From positions 62,001 to 126,000 of the forward strand of contig NZ_JABMCB010000179.1 of NCBI RefSeq assembly GCF_013359935.1: a DNA stretch of 64,000 bases. Reading direction: 5' to 3'. How positions within the stretch are numbered: position 1 is the stretch's first letter; every line of letters begins with the position of its first letter. This DNA is from Paenibacillus xylanilyticus (GTDB taxonomy: Bacteria > Bacillota > Bacilli > Paenibacillales > Paenibacillaceae). Shown here piece after piece: positions 9,683-17,465 of this stretch. The translations under genes were made by a program, and so were the position numbers. Under the pieces are notes generated by a model. That model was not told where the DNA came from, made no database searches, and was given only the letters and a program-made list of their open reading frames with translations.

Positions 9683-10452
9683 TGTGTAAGCCCTCCTGCC
9701 TGCAGTGTTTGCCTCTTATCTCCCATAAGTTTATTTAACTGGGCAATTGCTTGCCCAATGCCGCCAACTGCGTCCATTAATCCATATTTGACTGCATCGG
9801 CACTTCCTACTGCTGTCCCGATATCCCGATTCAATTCCCCCGTCTTGAACATGAGTTCCTTGAACATCTCTTCCGAGATATTTGAATGTGTTGTGACAAA
9901 GCGTACGACACGTTCCTGCATTTTTTCCATGTATTCAAACGTTTGTGGTACTCCAATGACAAGCCCATTCATCCGGATGGGATGGATTGTCATCGTTGCA
10001 CTTCCAGCAATTAGTGAATAGGTAGAAGCCACTGCGATAGGAACACCAATGCTATGCCCTCCCCCTATGACTACAGTAACAGTGGGTTTGCTCAGAGAAG
10101 CGATCATCTCGGCAATTGCCAAACCAGCCTCCACATCTCCGCCCACCGTATTCAAAATGATCAATATGCCCTCAATACGGGGGTTCTGCTCGGCAGCAAC
10201 CAGTTGCGGGATAATATGTTCATACTTGGTCGTTTTATTTTGCGGAGGCAGAATCAAGTGTCCTTCAACCTGTCCAATAATCGTCATACAAAAAATATTT
10301 GACTCCCCTGCAGGCGATTGCGTCTGTCCAAACTGTTGAATGGCCTCTGTAACCGGAGACAATCCTTTATCATCTTGTACAGGCATGTTTGGAGTCTCTA
10401 CCTCGGGTTGATTCGACTTGGAGGTCTGTTTACCGTTTATATATTCACTCAT
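9679..10452 (-). CDS. tepA: ClpP-like protease TepA
   Basis: A 257-residue ClpP/crotonase-fold protein. GGDVEAG (about 104-110), the nucleophile-type GGHSIG (Ser134) and a downstream His157 (TIHP) form the ClpP-like Ser-His arrangement. B. subtilis TepA (translocation-enhancing protein) has the same location and length. An Asn/Gln-rich N-terminal tail of about 50 residues precedes the domain. The start was set at the ATG (MSEYINGK) nine bases after AAGGGG; an upstream ATG at 10479 lacks a site. The gene sits between an RNase J gene, from which a terminator separates it, and ylzJ. Confidence 0.85.
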   Translation of the reverse strand: MSEYINGKQTSKSNQPEVETPNMPVQDDKGLSPVTEAIQQFGQTQSPAGESNIFCMTIIGQVEGHLILPPQNKTTKYEHIIPQLVAAEQNPRIEGILIILNTVGGDVEAGLAIAEMIASLSKPTVTVVIGGGHSIGVPIAVASTYSLIAGSATMTIHPIRMNGLVIGVPQTFEYMEKMQERVVRFVTTHSNISEEMFKELMFKTGELNRDIGTAVGSADAVKYGLMDAVGGIGQAIAQLNKLMGDKRQTLQAGGLTQ

Positions 10453-10582
10453 TATGTTAATCCCCTTCCCCAGAACCATTTTAATGTACTCCTTAGTATG
10501 GGGAAATTGCCAGTCTACTTATACCCGATTAGATGCCAAAAGCCTCGTAAAAGCCATGCAGTAAACCGTAAAACTAGAAAAA

Positions 10583-10630
10583 GCCCCTTATCTACGAGGA
10601 ACCGTCCAATATTACTCGTAGATAAGAGGC
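10583..10630 (-). terminator. Terminator between rnj and tepA
   Basis: On the minus strand CTCTTATCTACGAG pairs with CTCGTAGATAAGGGG across a 16-base loop and runs into CTTTTTC. The stem is about 14 bp. It lies 38 bases past the RNase J gene stop. Confidence 0.85.
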
Positions 10631-10668
10631 GACTGTGTGCCTGAATATATGATTGTTTAATGTATTTA

Positions 10669-12348
10669 TTAAACTTCCATGATGATTGGCAAAATCATCG
10701 GTCTACGACGAGTTTGCTCATACAGGAAGCGACCCAGTGCATCTTTTACATTGGTTTTGAGTGAAGCCCATTCGTTTACATTCTCACTCATCAACTTTTG
10801 CAGAGTGCTGCTGACAATACGGTTTGCTTCATCAAGCAATCCTTCAGATTCCCGTACGTACACAAATCCGCGGGAAATGATGTCCGGACCGGAAACAATT
10901 TTGCCATCCTGTTTGCTCAGCGTAACAACAACGACAAGAATACCATCTTGTGATAACAGTTTGCGATCACGCAATACGATGTTACCCACGTCGCCTACAC
11001 CCAATCCGTCGATCAGCACGTTACCCGCTGTAACTTTACCCGCTTTGCGTGCTGCTCCACCTTGAATCTCCACCACTTCACCGATATCCGTGATGAAAAT
11101 GTTATCCGGATCAATGCCTACAGATTCAGCAAGAACCGCGTGGCGGCGCTGCATACGGAATTCACCGTGAATCGGCAGGAAAAACTTCGGCTTCATCAGG
11201 TTAAGCATCAGCTTGAGCTCTTCCTGGCTACCGTGACCGGATACGTGTACACCGCTGTTTGCGCCACTGTAATGAACATTAGCTCCAAGACGGAACAGTT
11301 CATCAATGGTACGGCCTACGTACTTCTCATTACCCGGTACTGGTGTTGCCGCGATAATAACGGTGTCACCAGGGAGAATATCTACCTTGCGGTGAGTCGA
11401 ACGAGCCATCCGGGTCAACGCAGACATTGGCTCTCCTTGGCTTCCTGTGCAAAGAATAACGACACGGTCAGCAGCCATTTTGCCTACTTCTTCAGGCTCA
11501 ATGATCATGCCATCCGGGATTTCAAGGTATCCCAGGTCAGAAGCAATGCCTACAACATTGACCATACTGCGTCCAATGACTGCCACTTTGCGGCCCGTCA
11601 CTTCAGCTGCATTGATTACCTGTTGAATCCGATGTACGTTGGAAGCAAAAGTAGCTACAACAACACGTTGGCTCGCTTTACGGAAGATATCTTCCAGAAC
11701 AATCCCAACGTTTTTCTCGGAAGGCGTAAAGCCCGGTTTTTCAGCATTGGTACTGTCGGACAAAAGTGCGAGTACACCGTTTGTACCAATCTGTGCCATA
11801 CGCTGAAGATCTGCATATTGACCATTAACGGGTGTGTGGTCGAATTTGAAGTCACCTGTATGCACTACAGCACCTTCTGGTGTTTCAACACATACACCGA
11901 CGGAATCCGGAATACTATGGTTAGTAGCAAAGAATGTTGCTTTTAATACTGAACCGAGTTGAATCTCGGAATCAGCGTCAATCAGAATGCGCTTCGTTTC
12001 ACCCAGCAAGTTGGCTTCCTTCAGCTTGTTTTCCACCAGTCCGAGTGTAAGCTTGGTTCCGTATACAGGAACATTAAGGTGTTTCAGAACATATGGCAAT
12101 CCACCGATATGATCCTCGTGACCGTGAGTCAAAATAATACCTCTTACTTTGTCACGGTTCTCAGTCAGATACGAAATGTCAGGAATGACAATGTCGATCC
12201 CAAGCATATCTTCTTCCGGGAATTTAAGACCAGCATCTACGACTACAATGTCGTTAGCGTATTGGATGACGTACATATTTTTACCAATCTCGCCTACGCC
12301 GCCCAGTGCAAAAATCATCAGTTTATCGTTGTTATTTTTCTTAGACAA
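10669..12348 (-). CDS. rnjB: Ribonuclease J, at the rnjB locus but with complete catalytic motif
   Basis: A 559-residue metallo-beta-lactamase/beta-CASP ribonuclease. HGHEDHIGG (residues 75-83), HTGDFKFD near 164 and CTGSQGEP in the beta-CASP domain are all intact. The C-terminus ends in RRPMILPIIMEV, as in RNase J1. RNase J provides 5'-3' exonuclease and endonuclease activity in mRNA decay. By synteny (dapA-rnj-tepA) this is the rnjB (ymfA) locus, but B. subtilis J2 has a degenerate metal motif while this copy looks J1-like and active. Whether a second paralogue exists cannot be seen here. Start ATG has TAGGAGG upstream. A vegetative promoter and a leader of about 280 nt precede it. Confidence 0.88.
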   Translation of the reverse strand: MSKKNNNDKLMIFALGGVGEIGKNMYVIQYANDIVVVDAGLKFPEEDMLGIDIVIPDISYLTENRDKVRGIILTHGHEDHIGGLPYVLKHLNVPVYGTKLTLGLVENKLKEANLLGETKRILIDADSEIQLGSVLKATFFATNHSIPDSVGVCVETPEGAVVHTGDFKFDHTPVNGQYADLQRMAQIGTNGVLALLSDSTNAEKPGFTPSEKNVGIVLEDIFRKASQRVVVATFASNVHRIQQVINAAEVTGRKVAVIGRSMVNVVGIASDLGYLEIPDGMIIEPEEVGKMAADRVVILCTGSQGEPMSALTRMARSTHRKVDILPGDTVIIAATPVPGNEKYVGRTIDELFRLGANVHYSGANSGVHVSGHGSQEELKLMLNLMKPKFFLPIHGEFRMQRRHAVLAESVGIDPDNIFITDIGEVVEIQGGAARKAGKVTAGNVLIDGLGVGDVGNIVLRDRKLLSQDGILVVVVTLSKQDGKIVSGPDIISRGFVYVRESEGLLDEANRIVSSTLQKLMSENVNEWASLKTNVKDALGRFLYEQTRRRPMILPIIMEV

Positions 12349-12630
12349 ATGAATCTAAACCTCCTATGGTAGTTGGACGTCGTACCTTATTATTTTATTT
12401 ATTGTAAGTTAGAAAAGTAGTCTCCACATTACAAACCAAAAGATAGGCATGTATGCAAAAGAACACCTTTATTCACGATATTTGGAAGAAGTTCTTCGAA
12501 GTAATTCCCCTACACCAACTAGTTGGATTGAAATGATTCCTTCTTAGCCGTTCCTTCCCTTTTCACCGCAAAGCCACATCTCGAAACGATGTCGCTTTCA
12601 ATTTCAAAAAAATACCGCACCCAGTCACTT
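12349..12630 (-). other. Long 5' leader of the RNase J gene
   Basis: About 280 bases lie between the predicted transcription start (near 12630) and the rnj start codon, with no convincing ORF. I see no riboswitch or T-box core motif in it. Short complementary pieces such as ACTTCGAAGAACTTCTTC occur. A long leader on an RNase gene is compatible with self-regulated decay, but that is inference. Confidence 0.45.
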
Positions 12631-12636
12631 GACATC

Positions 12637-12666
12637 ATTATACATGATTAAAAACAAAAAAAACAA
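12637..12666 (-). promoter_or_regulatory. SigA-type promoter for the RNase J gene
   Basis: On the minus strand TTGTTT (12666-12661) and TATAAT (12642-12637) are separated by 18 bases. A TG two bases upstream of the -10 (ATGTATAAT) strengthens it. It lies just past the dapA terminator. Confidence 0.65.
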
Positions 12667-12729
12667 GTCACTCTGTCGTTAAGCCATAGGTTTCCCTCTA
12701 ACAGCGAGGATGAAACGAGCCAAAATGCG

Positions 12730-12768
12730 AAAAAAAAGAACCGCTTCTTCTGGTTTGAAGAGCAGTTC
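12730..12768 (-). terminator. Terminator after dapA
   Basis: On the minus strand GAACTGCTCTTC pairs with GAAGAAGCGGTTC and is followed by eight T residues. It lies 51 bases beyond the dapA stop. Confidence 0.85.
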
Positions 12769-12819
12769 CTGTTCGATCTAATATGTTTAAAATTAACAAA
12801 ATAACGATAATATCTGTAG

Positions 12820-13695
12820 TTAGTTAAACAGGTCGCGAATAAAGCTCTGCTCATCCTCAGTCGGCGCAATAAGAGGAAGACGCACTGAACCAACGTCCAA
12901 TCCACGCAAGGTCAGCGCAAATTTCACCGCTACCGGGTTCGGCAAAGGCTGTGGACACTCGAATAGACCTTTGAATACCGGGAATAACTTCTGATGCAAT
13001 TGGGTTGCTTTTTGAGCATCTCCCGAAACAAAGAAATCAATCATCTGTTTCATCTCGGCCCCAACCACATGACTGGCTACACTGACAATACCGTAAGCTC
13101 CCACCGCAATTGCTGGTAAGCCTGAGGCATCATCTCCCGAATATACCTTGAACTGTTCGGGTGCAACTGCAGCGACCTGTGTTACTTGCTCCAAAGAAGC
13201 ACATTCCTTCGTAGCCACGATATTCGGAAGCTGAGCCAGGCGAAGTGTAGTTGAAGCAGACAGGCTTGCTGCCGTACGACCTGGTACGTTATACAGCATC
13301 ACGGGCAGTTTGGTTGAGTTCGCGATGGCTTCAAAATGTCTGTATAATCCTTCTTGGCTTGGTTTGTTGTAATAAGGAACAACCAAAAGGACCCCATCCA
13401 CTCCGGCACGTTCTGCTTCTTGTGTCAGATGAATCGAATGGGCGGTATTGTTAGACCCTGTTCCGGCAATGATTTTGCATCTTCCGGCAGCATGTTTCAC
13501 TGCAAATTCAAAAAGTTGCACCTTTTCACTGTCACTAAGTGTAGGAGATTCACCAGTCGTTCCGGAAACCACAAGTGCTTCAGATTTTTGATCTGCAATT
13601 AGATAATCTATGAGCCTTGCCGTTTCCTCCCAATGAATCTCTCCTTGTTCGTTGAACGGAGTGACCATTGCTGTAATCAATCTTCCAAAGTCCAC
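12820..13695 (-). CDS. dapA: 4-hydroxy-tetrahydrodipicolinate synthase
   Basis: A 291-residue (beta/alpha)8 aldolase that condenses pyruvate with aspartate semialdehyde, the first committed step to diaminopimelate, lysine and, in spores, dipicolinate. Active-site features are GTTGES (45-50), Tyr135 (MLYNVPGRT) and Schiff-base Lys163 (VATKECA). The GTG at 13695 is used because AAGGAGG lies eight bases upstream and this start gives the family's length (B. subtilis 290). The frame runs further to a TTG that has no site. It follows dapG directly and ends in a strong terminator. Its substrate depends on Asd, whose local gene is decayed (15017-15376). Confidence 0.95.
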   Translation of the reverse strand: MDFGRLITAMVTPFNEQGEIHWEETARLIDYLIADQKSEALVVSGTTGESPTLSDSEKVQLFEFAVKHAAGRCKIIAGTGSNNTAHSIHLTQEAERAGVDGVLLVVPYYNKPSQEGLYRHFEAIANSTKLPVMLYNVPGRTAASLSASTTLRLAQLPNIVATKECASLEQVTQVAAVAPEQFKVYSGDDASGLPAIAVGAYGIVSVASHVVGAEMKQMIDFFVSGDAQKATQLHQKLFPVFKGLFECPQPLPNPVAVKFALTLRGLDVGSVRLPLIAPTEDEQSFIRDLFN

Positions 13696-13740
13696 TTCGA
13701 TTTCCTCCTTCAAAACAGGTCGGGCTCCGCTCGCTTCTAA

Positions 13741-14958
13741 TTACAGATGAAGTTCGAATGAGGCATGAAGCGCCCTCAGGGCCTGAACCATATCTTCTTT
13801 TTTTACAAGTACCCAGATGGTTGTGTTCGAATCTGCCGATTGCAAAATCTGAATGTCAGCCAGCGTTAACGATTCAACAATTCTGGCCATAATTCCTGGC
13901 ACACCATTTATGCCACCGCCGATAACGGACACTTTGGCACAGCCAGACAGGCTATGAGGTTTAAGACCGATCTCTTGCAAAACTTGAATAGCTTTTTCAG
14001 AGTCACTGTCAAACACAGTATAGACGACTCCTGAAGGGGTAACATTAATAAAATCAACACTAATCGAATTTTCAGCCATGGTTTTGAAGACTTTCAGCTG
14101 CAGCCGATCCGCGCCTCCCGGCACGTCGACTGTGATTTGGGTTACATTGCTTACGTAAGCGATCCCGGTCACATAACGGTCTACAATGCCTGTCTGCACA
14201 TCCTGGAATCCTTCCGGATGTGTAACCAAGGTTCCTTCACTATCCGCAAAAGTGGAACGCACTCGTACAGGAATTTGGGATTGCATTGCAATTTCAACTG
14301 CACGTGGGTGAATGACCTTGGCCCCCTGATGTGCCATATTACATATCTCGGCATAACTTACAACAGTCAACGGACGTGCATCTTCCACAATCCGTGGATC
14401 AGCGGTCAAAATGCCGTTTACATCCGTATAGATATCCACCATCTCCGCATGCAGAGCAGCACCTAATGCTGTTGCTGATGTGTCACTGCCCCCACGGCCA
14501 AGTGTGGTAAAGTCTCCACTCTCCGTTTGACCTTGGAAACCCGTAACAATGACAACACGCCCTTTTTGAAGTTGCTCCAGCACACGAACAGGACGGACAT
14601 CCAAAATCCGGGCATTCCCGAAATTGTCGTCCGTCACAAAGCCCGCCTGCGCACCGGTCAGCACGGTTGTGGGGATGTTTTCGTGTTCCAGCAGACTGCT
14701 AAGCGTCGTAGCGGATATGATCTCGCCACAGCATAACAATAAATCCTTTTCACGTGCAGATAGTGAATTACCATTTTGTGCTGCCCAGTCGAGTAATGTA
14801 TCTGTAGCATAGGGTTCGCCTCGGCGTCCCATAGCCGACACAACAATGACCAGACTCAGTCCTGCTTCAAGCTCACGCTTAATATGACGGAGCACGTGCT
14901 CTCTTGCCTGAACCGTAGAGAGCGACGTGCCTCCGAATTTCTGTACCATGATGCGCAT
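13741..14958 (-). CDS. dapG: Aspartate kinase, DapG-type
   Basis: A 405-residue aspartokinase. The N-terminal kinase domain begins VQKFGGTS and carries GRGGSDTSA near residue 155, and two ACT domains lie at the C-terminus (about 265-405). It phosphorylates L-aspartate to start the lysine/DAP, threonine and methionine branch. Length and position before dapA match B. subtilis DapG, the DAP-sensitive isozyme; that inhibition specificity is inferred from synteny. Start ATG (MRIMVQKFGG) has GGAGG seven bases upstream; a more upstream frame extension reads into the asd remnant. It no longer has an intact asd in front of it, and I see no convincing SigA promoter nearby. Confidence 0.92.
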   Translation of the reverse strand: MRIMVQKFGGTSLSTVQAREHVLRHIKRELEAGLSLVIVVSAMGRRGEPYATDTLLDWAAQNGNSLSAREKDLLLCCGEIISATTLSSLLEHENIPTTVLTGAQAGFVTDDNFGNARILDVRPVRVLEQLQKGRVVIVTGFQGQTESGDFTTLGRGGSDTSATALGAALHAEMVDIYTDVNGILTADPRIVEDARPLTVVSYAEICNMAHQGAKVIHPRAVEIAMQSQIPVRVRSTFADSEGTLVTHPEGFQDVQTGIVDRYVTGIAYVSNVTQITVDVPGGADRLQLKVFKTMAENSISVDFINVTPSGVVYTVFDSDSEKAIQVLQEIGLKPHSLSGCAKVSVIGGGINGVPGIMARIVESLTLADIQILQSADSNTTIWVLVKKEDMVQALRALHASFELHL

Positions 14959-15016
14959 CTTAATTCCTCCATTTGTGTACGCAAGAAGACTGGACACGGT
15001 CAAATCAACAAATGGA

Positions 15017-15376
15017 TCAACCTAGGGAGCGTTCCGATGCAATAAATTCAGCAATAATTACGACATTTCATGCCGTCCTTCCCCTGAAGATTGCCCTGGG
15101 CAATTCACAAAATGAAGGTCAGTTGTTACCGGATTACGACATGCATATCTCCATGAACGCATCCCGCTTGCCTGAACTTCTGGTGCAAGCAGGAATGCCC
15201 TTCAACGACAGGAACGCGTACACGGGTAGCTATTACCGCCCGATGTATCGTCCCCCATGATTTTCTTTGTTTACCTTAACCAAGTTCATTTCTTCAAGCG
15301 TATAACCGTTATCCTGGAACTTCTCCACTGCGAAATCGAGCTCTATAGCAAACCATGAAACTTGGGTCAACAAATA
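15017..15376 (-). pseudogene. asd: Decayed C-terminal remnant of aspartate-semialdehyde dehydrogenase
   Basis: On the minus strand, pieces of Asd appear in the correct order but in different frames. KFQDNGYTLEEM is at 15322-15287. A KKIMGDDT-like segment lies just after it in a shifted frame. IATRVRVPVVEGHS is at 15233-15192. RGRTA-stop-NVVIIAEFIA lies near 15083-15041, resembling the family's KGAAWN-VQIAE C-terminus with Trp changed to a TGA stop (15070-15068). At least two frameshifts, that nonsense codon and a missing stretch after GHS break it. The N-terminal two thirds, including the catalytic Cys region, are gone. It starts right at the dpaB stop and lies where asd sits in B. subtilis (dpaB-asd-dapG). 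Asd is essential for wall DAP, so an intact copy must be elsewhere. Confidence 0.88.
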
Positions 15377-15973
15377 TCAGGCCTGAGCAGAACGCTCCAC
15401 AATCATCGGCTGCAATTGTTTGCCTTCCAGCGCACTCCAGCACGCCTCAGGTATAAGTTCCATTTTTGCGACTAACGAGTTCGGCTTCTTCACCGGATCA
15501 TCCTGCCCGAACGGTACAAAATACATATATTTTGCTACAAGCAGTTTGGCGATGTTCGCGGCATTTAATCCCAGACCATCATTCGTGGAGATGGCAAGCA
15601 CAACCGGACGCTGATTCCGCATCTGGGCTTTGGCTGCCATCAGCACTGGGCTATCGGTCATCGCATTAGCCAGCTTACTTGTTGTGTTCCCCGTGCAGGG
15701 AGCAATAACAAGTACATCAAGCAATTTGGAAGGCCCGAGCGGTTCCGCCTCAACAATTGTAGAAATAATATCATTCCCGGTTATATCTTTCAACTGTTTT
15801 TGCCAGCTTTGCGAAGTACCAAAGCGTGTGTCCGTTGTTAAAACCGAATTGGAAATAATCGGTACCACATTCGCACCCTCAGCCACAAACCGGCTAATCA
15901 CCGGCATAACCTCTTCAAACGTACAATGAGATCCTGTAATAGCATAACCTACCGTTTTTCCCTGCCAGTTCAT
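15377..15973 (-). CDS. dpaB: Dipicolinate synthase subunit B (SpoVFB)
   Basis: A 198-residue flavoprotein-fold protein (Bacillus about 200). It has GYAITGSHCTFEEV at the N-terminus and APCTGNTTSKLANA near residue 92, typical of the DpaB/flavodoxin-like decarboxylase fold. With DpaA it oxidises dihydrodipicolinate to dipicolinic acid in the mother cell for loading into the spore core. The ATG overlaps the dpaA stop by four bases (ATGA), giving translational coupling. The SigK promoter upstream of dpaA should drive both. The decayed asd begins at its stop codon. Confidence 0.95.
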   Translation of the reverse strand: MNWQGKTVGYAITGSHCTFEEVMPVISRFVAEGANVVPIISNSVLTTDTRFGTSQSWQKQLKDITGNDIISTIVEAEPLGPSKLLDVLVIAPCTGNTTSKLANAMTDSPVLMAAKAQMRNQRPVVLAISTNDGLGLNAANIAKLLVAKYMYFVPFGQDDPVKKPNSLVAKMELIPEACWSALEGKQLQPMIVERSAQA

Positions 15974-16869
15974 TGTTCAACCTCCCGTGCGTTTTGTTCT
16001 TCCAAAAGCAAACGGATCAACGCGTCGGCAATAATGCCGCCAGCCGTTTTGGGAGCAACAATGCCGGGGAGGCCTGGCGCAAGCAGCGCTTTAATACCGC
16101 GTTTTTCAGCATACCTGAAATCACAGCCGCCAGGGGCGGATGCGAGGTCAATAATGACTGCTTTTTGCGGCATTCTGGACAGGATTTGTGCTGTGATTAT
16201 CATAGTCGGTATCGTATTAAAAAGCAAGTCAACCCCCCCGGTTTGAGCGGCCAAATCCGTTGTCATAAAAGGCTTCCAGCCCATTATGTTTGCGCGCGCC
16301 GCATCCTCTCCCCGCCTGATTCCCACCCGTACATTTGCCCCAAGACCCTGGAGCGTTTTGGCCATTGTAAATCCCGTTCTGCCCAATCCGAGCACGATAC
16401 ATTCCGAGCCGTGGATCGTGAAGTCCGTCTCCCGAATCGCCATAGCGACTGCTCCTTCAGCTGTCGGTATAGAGTTGTAGAGCGCGATATCATCACGATC
16501 CAGCACTTCAACTAGCCGTAAGCCGTTATCCACGCATAACTCACGCAAAAATGGCTTTGCCATTCCCGTAAAAACAATACAATGCTCTGGCAATGCCGCT
16601 ATCTGTTCTTTTTTCAGGAAAATCGGCAAATCACTGAACGAGGTGCTCACTTTTCCCTGATCATCACATGCAACCACAGGAAGCACCAGCACATCCGCAG
16701 AAGCCAACACTTCTTCCTCCAGTTCATGATGTTCGATCCCCGGAATGGAACGCTCAAGCTTGTCGAAACCGACCACACTTACCGTAGCATCAAGCTCTGC
16801 GCATTTTTGAATGACTTCAAGCTGCCGCGCATCTCCGCCCAGGACTACAATCCGGACTCCGGTCAGCAT
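15970..16869 (-). CDS. dpaA: Dipicolinate synthase subunit A (SpoVFA)
   Basis: A 299-residue NAD(P)-dependent subunit. The opening MLTGVRIVVLGGDARQLEVI is characteristic of DpaA. A Rossmann motif VLGLGRTGFTMA lies near residue 156, and FRYAEKRGIKALLAPGLPG near the C-terminus. Together with DpaB it makes spore dipicolinate. The ATG at 16869 was chosen because AAGGAG lies upstream and the length matches the family (about 297). The longer frame to 16980 would run through the promoter and the dut terminator. A textbook SigK promoter lies 34 bases before the start, which places expression in the late mother cell. Confidence 0.96.
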   Translation of the reverse strand: MLTGVRIVVLGGDARQLEVIQKCAELDATVSVVGFDKLERSIPGIEHHELEEEVLASADVLVLPVVACDDQGKVSTSFSDLPIFLKKEQIAALPEHCIVFTGMAKPFLRELCVDNGLRLVEVLDRDDIALYNSIPTAEGAVAMAIRETDFTIHGSECIVLGLGRTGFTMAKTLQGLGANVRVGIRRGEDAARANIMGWKPFMTTDLAAQTGGVDLLFNTIPTMIITAQILSRMPQKAVIIDLASAPGGCDFRYAEKRGIKALLAPGLPGIVAPKTAGGIIADALIRLLLEEQNAREVEQ

Positions 16870-16902
16870 CGGGACGTCACTCCTTTCACCACATGTATGC
16901 CT

Positions 16903-16931
16903 TATCGTATGCAAGGGCCCACAGGGGGGTG
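16903..16931 (-). promoter_or_regulatory. SigK promoter of dpaAB
   Basis: On the minus strand CACC (16931-16928) is followed after exactly 16 bases by CATACGATA (16911-16903). This matches the mother-cell SigK consensus (AC, then CATANNNTA). B. subtilis spoVF is known to be SigK-dependent. Confidence 0.8.
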
Positions 16932-16963
16932 AAAACAATACATGCTTTCCTTTCTCTGAATAC

Positions 16964-16990
16964 AAAAAAAGCCTTCCCACGTGGGAAGGC
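16964..16990 (-). terminator. Terminator after dut
   Basis: A perfect 20-base palindrome (16971-16990, GCCTTCCCAC with its complement) is followed on the minus strand by seven T residues. It ends the ylxY/mlpA/dut group 23 bases past the dut stop and insulates the SigK promoter. Confidence 0.9.
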
Positions 16991-17012
16991 CCTCATTGTC
17001 TATAGCCATTGC

Positions 17013-17465
17013 TTACTTTCCGGTATGACCGAATCCACCTTCGCCGCGAACCGTTTCCGAGAGTTCATTTACTTCGGTTAGTTCAACAGCCGGCACAGTC
17101 TGGAATACGATCTGGGCAATGCGTTCACCACGCACAATCGTGAATGGCTCCTGCCCCAGATTAACCAAAAGCACTTTAACTTCACCCCGGTAATCCGCAT
17201 CAATCGTGCCCGGTGTATTCAGGCAGGTAATGCCGTGTTTAAACGCCAGGCCACTGCGCGGACGAATCTGTGCTTCGAGGCCGGCAGGCATAGCCATAGC
17301 CAATCCAGTCGGGATCAGTGTGCGTTGTCCCGGATGCAGCACAACGTCCTCCTGAAGCGCAGCAACTACATCAAAGCCTGATGCCAGCTCCGACATTTTT
17401 TGAGGCAGTTTAATATCTTCATTGCCCGGTAACTTTTGAATTTGAACGTAATGCAACAAAATCAT
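17013..17465 (-). CDS. dut: dUTP diphosphatase
   Basis: A trimeric-type dUTPase of about 150 residues that hydrolyses dUTP to dUMP, keeping uracil out of DNA and feeding dTMP synthesis. Family motifs in order: [19 protein letters not shown], the catalytic [20 protein letters not shown] and the C-terminal [10 protein letters not shown] arm. It overlaps the 3' end of mlpA by about 40 bases in another frame. The start is uncertain: the ATG at 17465 abuts its own purine-rich site, while TTG at 17459 or 17456 has AAGGG at better spacing. In B. subtilis the gene after mlpA is ymxH, so dut is a lineage-specific occupant here. A strong terminator follows. Confidence 0.9.
   Translation of the reverse strand: MILLHYVQIQKLPGNEDIKLPQKMSELASGFDVVAALQEDVVLHPGQRTLIPTGLAMAMPAGLEAQIRPRSGLAFKHGITCLNTPGTIDADYRGEVKVLLVNLGQEPFTIVRGERIAQIVFQTVPAVELTEVNELSETVRGEGGFGHTGK

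Noticed and set aside
11062..11946. 294-codon plus-strand ORF antisense to the RNase J gene
   Set aside because: Same reason: no ribosome site, no recognisable fold, and full overlap with a certain gene.
12629..12634. TTGACA on the plus strand in the dapA-rnj gap
   Set aside because: No -10 box at 16-18 bases and no plus-strand gene to serve; it lies across the minus-strand rnj promoter by chance.
14959..15016. Possible promoter for dapG (TTGACC on the minus strand)
   Set aside because: The hexamer 17 bases downstream is GTACAC, too far from TATAAT to call. How dapG is transcribed stays open.
14973..15260. 95-codon plus-strand ORF between dapG and dpaB
   Set aside because: It is antisense to the asd remnant and has no ribosome site; the Asd fragments on the minus strand explain the sequence better.
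14959..15376. Lysine riboswitch or T-box in front of dapG
   Set aside because: The interval is explained by the asd remnant and shows none of the conserved cores I know for these elements.
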